A stretch of DNA of 44,019 bases from positions 1 through 44,019 of the forward strand of contig JAJVHW010000078.1 in NCBI GenBank assembly GCA_022072415.1, given 5' to 3'. The stretch comes from Planctomycetota bacterium. GTDB taxonomy: Bacteria; Planctomycetota; JAJSAM01; JAJVHW01. A program made the position numbers and the translations under genes. The notes under the pieces are model-generated. The model was not told the origin of the DNA. It made no database searches and was given only the letters and a program-made list of their open reading frames with translations. Shown here piece by piece: positions 43,023-44,019 of the stretch (the first letter of the stretch is position 1; every line of letters begins with the position of its first letter).

Positions 43023-44019
43023 GCGAGTTCGCGAGGACGGTCACGGAGCTCAGCGCCATCGCGGCGGCGGCCCAGGTCGGGGTGACCTCGAGCGGCGCGC
43101 CGAGCGCGGCGGGGACGCCCGCGGCGAAGGGGATCGCGACGGCGTTGTAGCCGAACGCCCAGAGCAGGTTCCACCGGACGGTCGCCTGCGTGCGGCGGCA
43201 GAGCGAGACGCCGTCCGCGAGGCGGCGGAGGTCGTCGGAGAGGAGCGCGGCGCGGGCGGACTCGAGCGACACCGCCGCGCCCGTCCCCATGGCGATCCCG
43301 ACGTCGGCCGCGGCCAGCGCGGGGCCGTCGTTGATGCCGTCGCCGACCATCGCCACGCGGCGCCCCTCGGCGCGGAGCGCCCGGACGGCCTCGAGCTTCA
43401 GCTCCGGGCGGAGGGCCGCGCGCACGTCTTCGACACCTGTCGAAGACGCGGCGGCCGCGGCGGGCTCGGGCTGGTCGCCGGTGAGCAGCACGGGCCGGAG
43501 CCCCAGTCCGCGGAGGCGGGCGACGGCCTCCCGCGCCGACGGCCGGGGCTCGTCGCGCACGCCGAGCACGGCGAGGCACCTCCCGCCCCGGGCCACGGCG
43601 ACCACGCCCATCCCCCGCCGGAGCAGGCGGTCCGCGGCGGCCTCCATCTCCGCGGCGTCCGCGACCCCACCGGTCTCGCGGAGGAACCTCACGCTGCCGA
43701 CGAACACCGTCTGCATCTCGACGACCGCGCGCACGCCGCCGCCGGGGAACGCGCGGAACATCTTCGCCTCGGGGACGCCGAGGCCGCGCTCGCGCGCCCC
43801 GTCGAAGACCGCGCGGGCGAGCGGATGCTCGCTCCGCGACTCGGCCGCGGCGGCGAGGCGCACGGCCTGCGCCTCGGTGACGTCGCCCGTGACCTCGACC
43901 GCGGCGAGCGACGGACGCCCCGCGGTCAGCGTGCCCGTCTTGTCGAACGCGGCGACGTCGGCCTCGGCGAGGGCCTCCATCGCGGTCGCGTCGCGGAAGA
44001 GCAGGCCGAGACGCGCCGC
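43009..44019 (-). CDS. Heavy-metal P1B-type ATPase, C-terminal part (cut by window edge)
   Basis: The 336 visible residues run from just before the phosphorylation site to the C-terminus. They contain GLLFRDATAMEALAEAD, the phosphorylated Asp in DKTGTLT, the SEHPLA nucleotide-binding motif, LTGDQPEPA, and the hinge VAMVGDGINDGPALAAADVGIAMGTG. The last two helices carry YNAVAIPFAAG and AMALSSVTVLANSLRLR; the latter MxxSS pattern is typical of Cu+-exporting P1B-1 ATPases (CopA). The CPC motif and metal-binding N-terminal domains lie off the right edge, so the metal is inferred. The gene is convergent with the ArsC-like gene. Confidence 0.92.
   Translation of the reverse strand, partial: AARLGLLFRDATAMEALAEADVAAFDKTGTLTAGRPSLAAVEVTGDVTEAQAVRLAAAAESRSEHPLARAVFDGARERGLGVPEAKMFRAFPGGGVRAVVEMQTVFVGSVRFLRETGGVADAAEMEAAADRLLRRGMGVVAVARGGRCLAVLGVRDEPRPSAREAVARLRGLGLRPVLLTGDQPEPAAAAASSTGVEDVRAALRPELKLEAVRALRAEGRRVAMVGDGINDGPALAAADVGIAMGTGAAVSLESARAALLSDDLRRLADGVSLCRRTQATVRWNLLWAFGYNAVAIPFAAGVPAALGAPLEVTPTWAAAAMALSSVTVLANSLRLR

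Overview
This window is a very GC-rich stretch (about 70% or more by eye) of a bacterial chromosome, packed with short-gap or overlapping genes, many joined by ATGA or GTGA stop/start overlaps. An LpoB-like PBP-activator lipoprotein, several lipobox signal peptides and a TolC-free set of ordinary housekeeping genes point to a Gram-negative, double-membraned bacterium. The mixture (Bat/DUF58 operon, SUMF1-domain protein, TMTC-like membrane proteins with TPRs, bacterial topoisomerase VI) would fit a planctomycete-like or similar poorly cultured lineage, but this is inference; no rRNA or other phylogenetic marker is present except thrS. I saw no tRNA, rRNA, CRISPR array or complete insertion sequence.

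Layout. 1-2806 (minus): DUF4175-like membrane protein, DUF58 protein and the N-terminus of a BatA-type VWA protein, an aerotolerance-like operon that runs off the left edge. 2844-5130 (plus): RluA-type pseudouridine synthase and a BepA-like M48 metalloprotease lipoprotein. 5164-6626: a small unknown gene divergent from a SUMF1-domain protein. 6640-8816 (minus): an LpoB / COG3014-like / small lipoprotein operon. 8914-10361: cupin and a secreted protein. 10457-14373: two tandem, translationally coupled TMTC-like membrane proteins with TPR tails. 14396-18217 (minus): RumA-type RNA methyltransferase, YgfZ/GcvT-like folate protein, and a GH84-like lipoprotein glycosidase. 18263-18523: a small element with 28-bp terminal inverted repeats. 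18522-23218 (minus): both subunits of DNA topoisomerase VI, with a 591-residue LAGLIDADG intein inserted into the ATP-binding motif of subunit B. 23400-32615: orphan EboE, an 800-residue secreted protein, a DbpA-like DEAD-box helicase, a membrane metallophosphoesterase, a WD40-like membrane protein and an internally deleted AAA/DUF4143 ATPase with a palindromic upstream site. 32678-36806 (minus): DUF885 peptidase-like protein, LysE-type exporter, GNAT and UppP. 36942-40278 (plus): ThrS, SDR-type threonine dehydrogenase, a DUF3332-like lipoprotein and a strong terminator. 40346-44019: S9 peptidase, a low-molecular-weight phosphatase/ArsC-like protein lacking its nucleophilic Cys, and the C-terminal part of a Cu-type P1B ATPase that runs off the right edge.

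The most striking observation is the intein that splits topoisomerase VI subunit B exactly at its conserved SRGQQGIG box. A second window-wide signal is a promoter grammar: a TAnnnT hexamer sits 6-10 nt before the start codon of about a dozen genes, which implies leaderless mRNAs, while other genes use clear Shine-Dalgarno sequences. This grammar was used here to choose several start codons.
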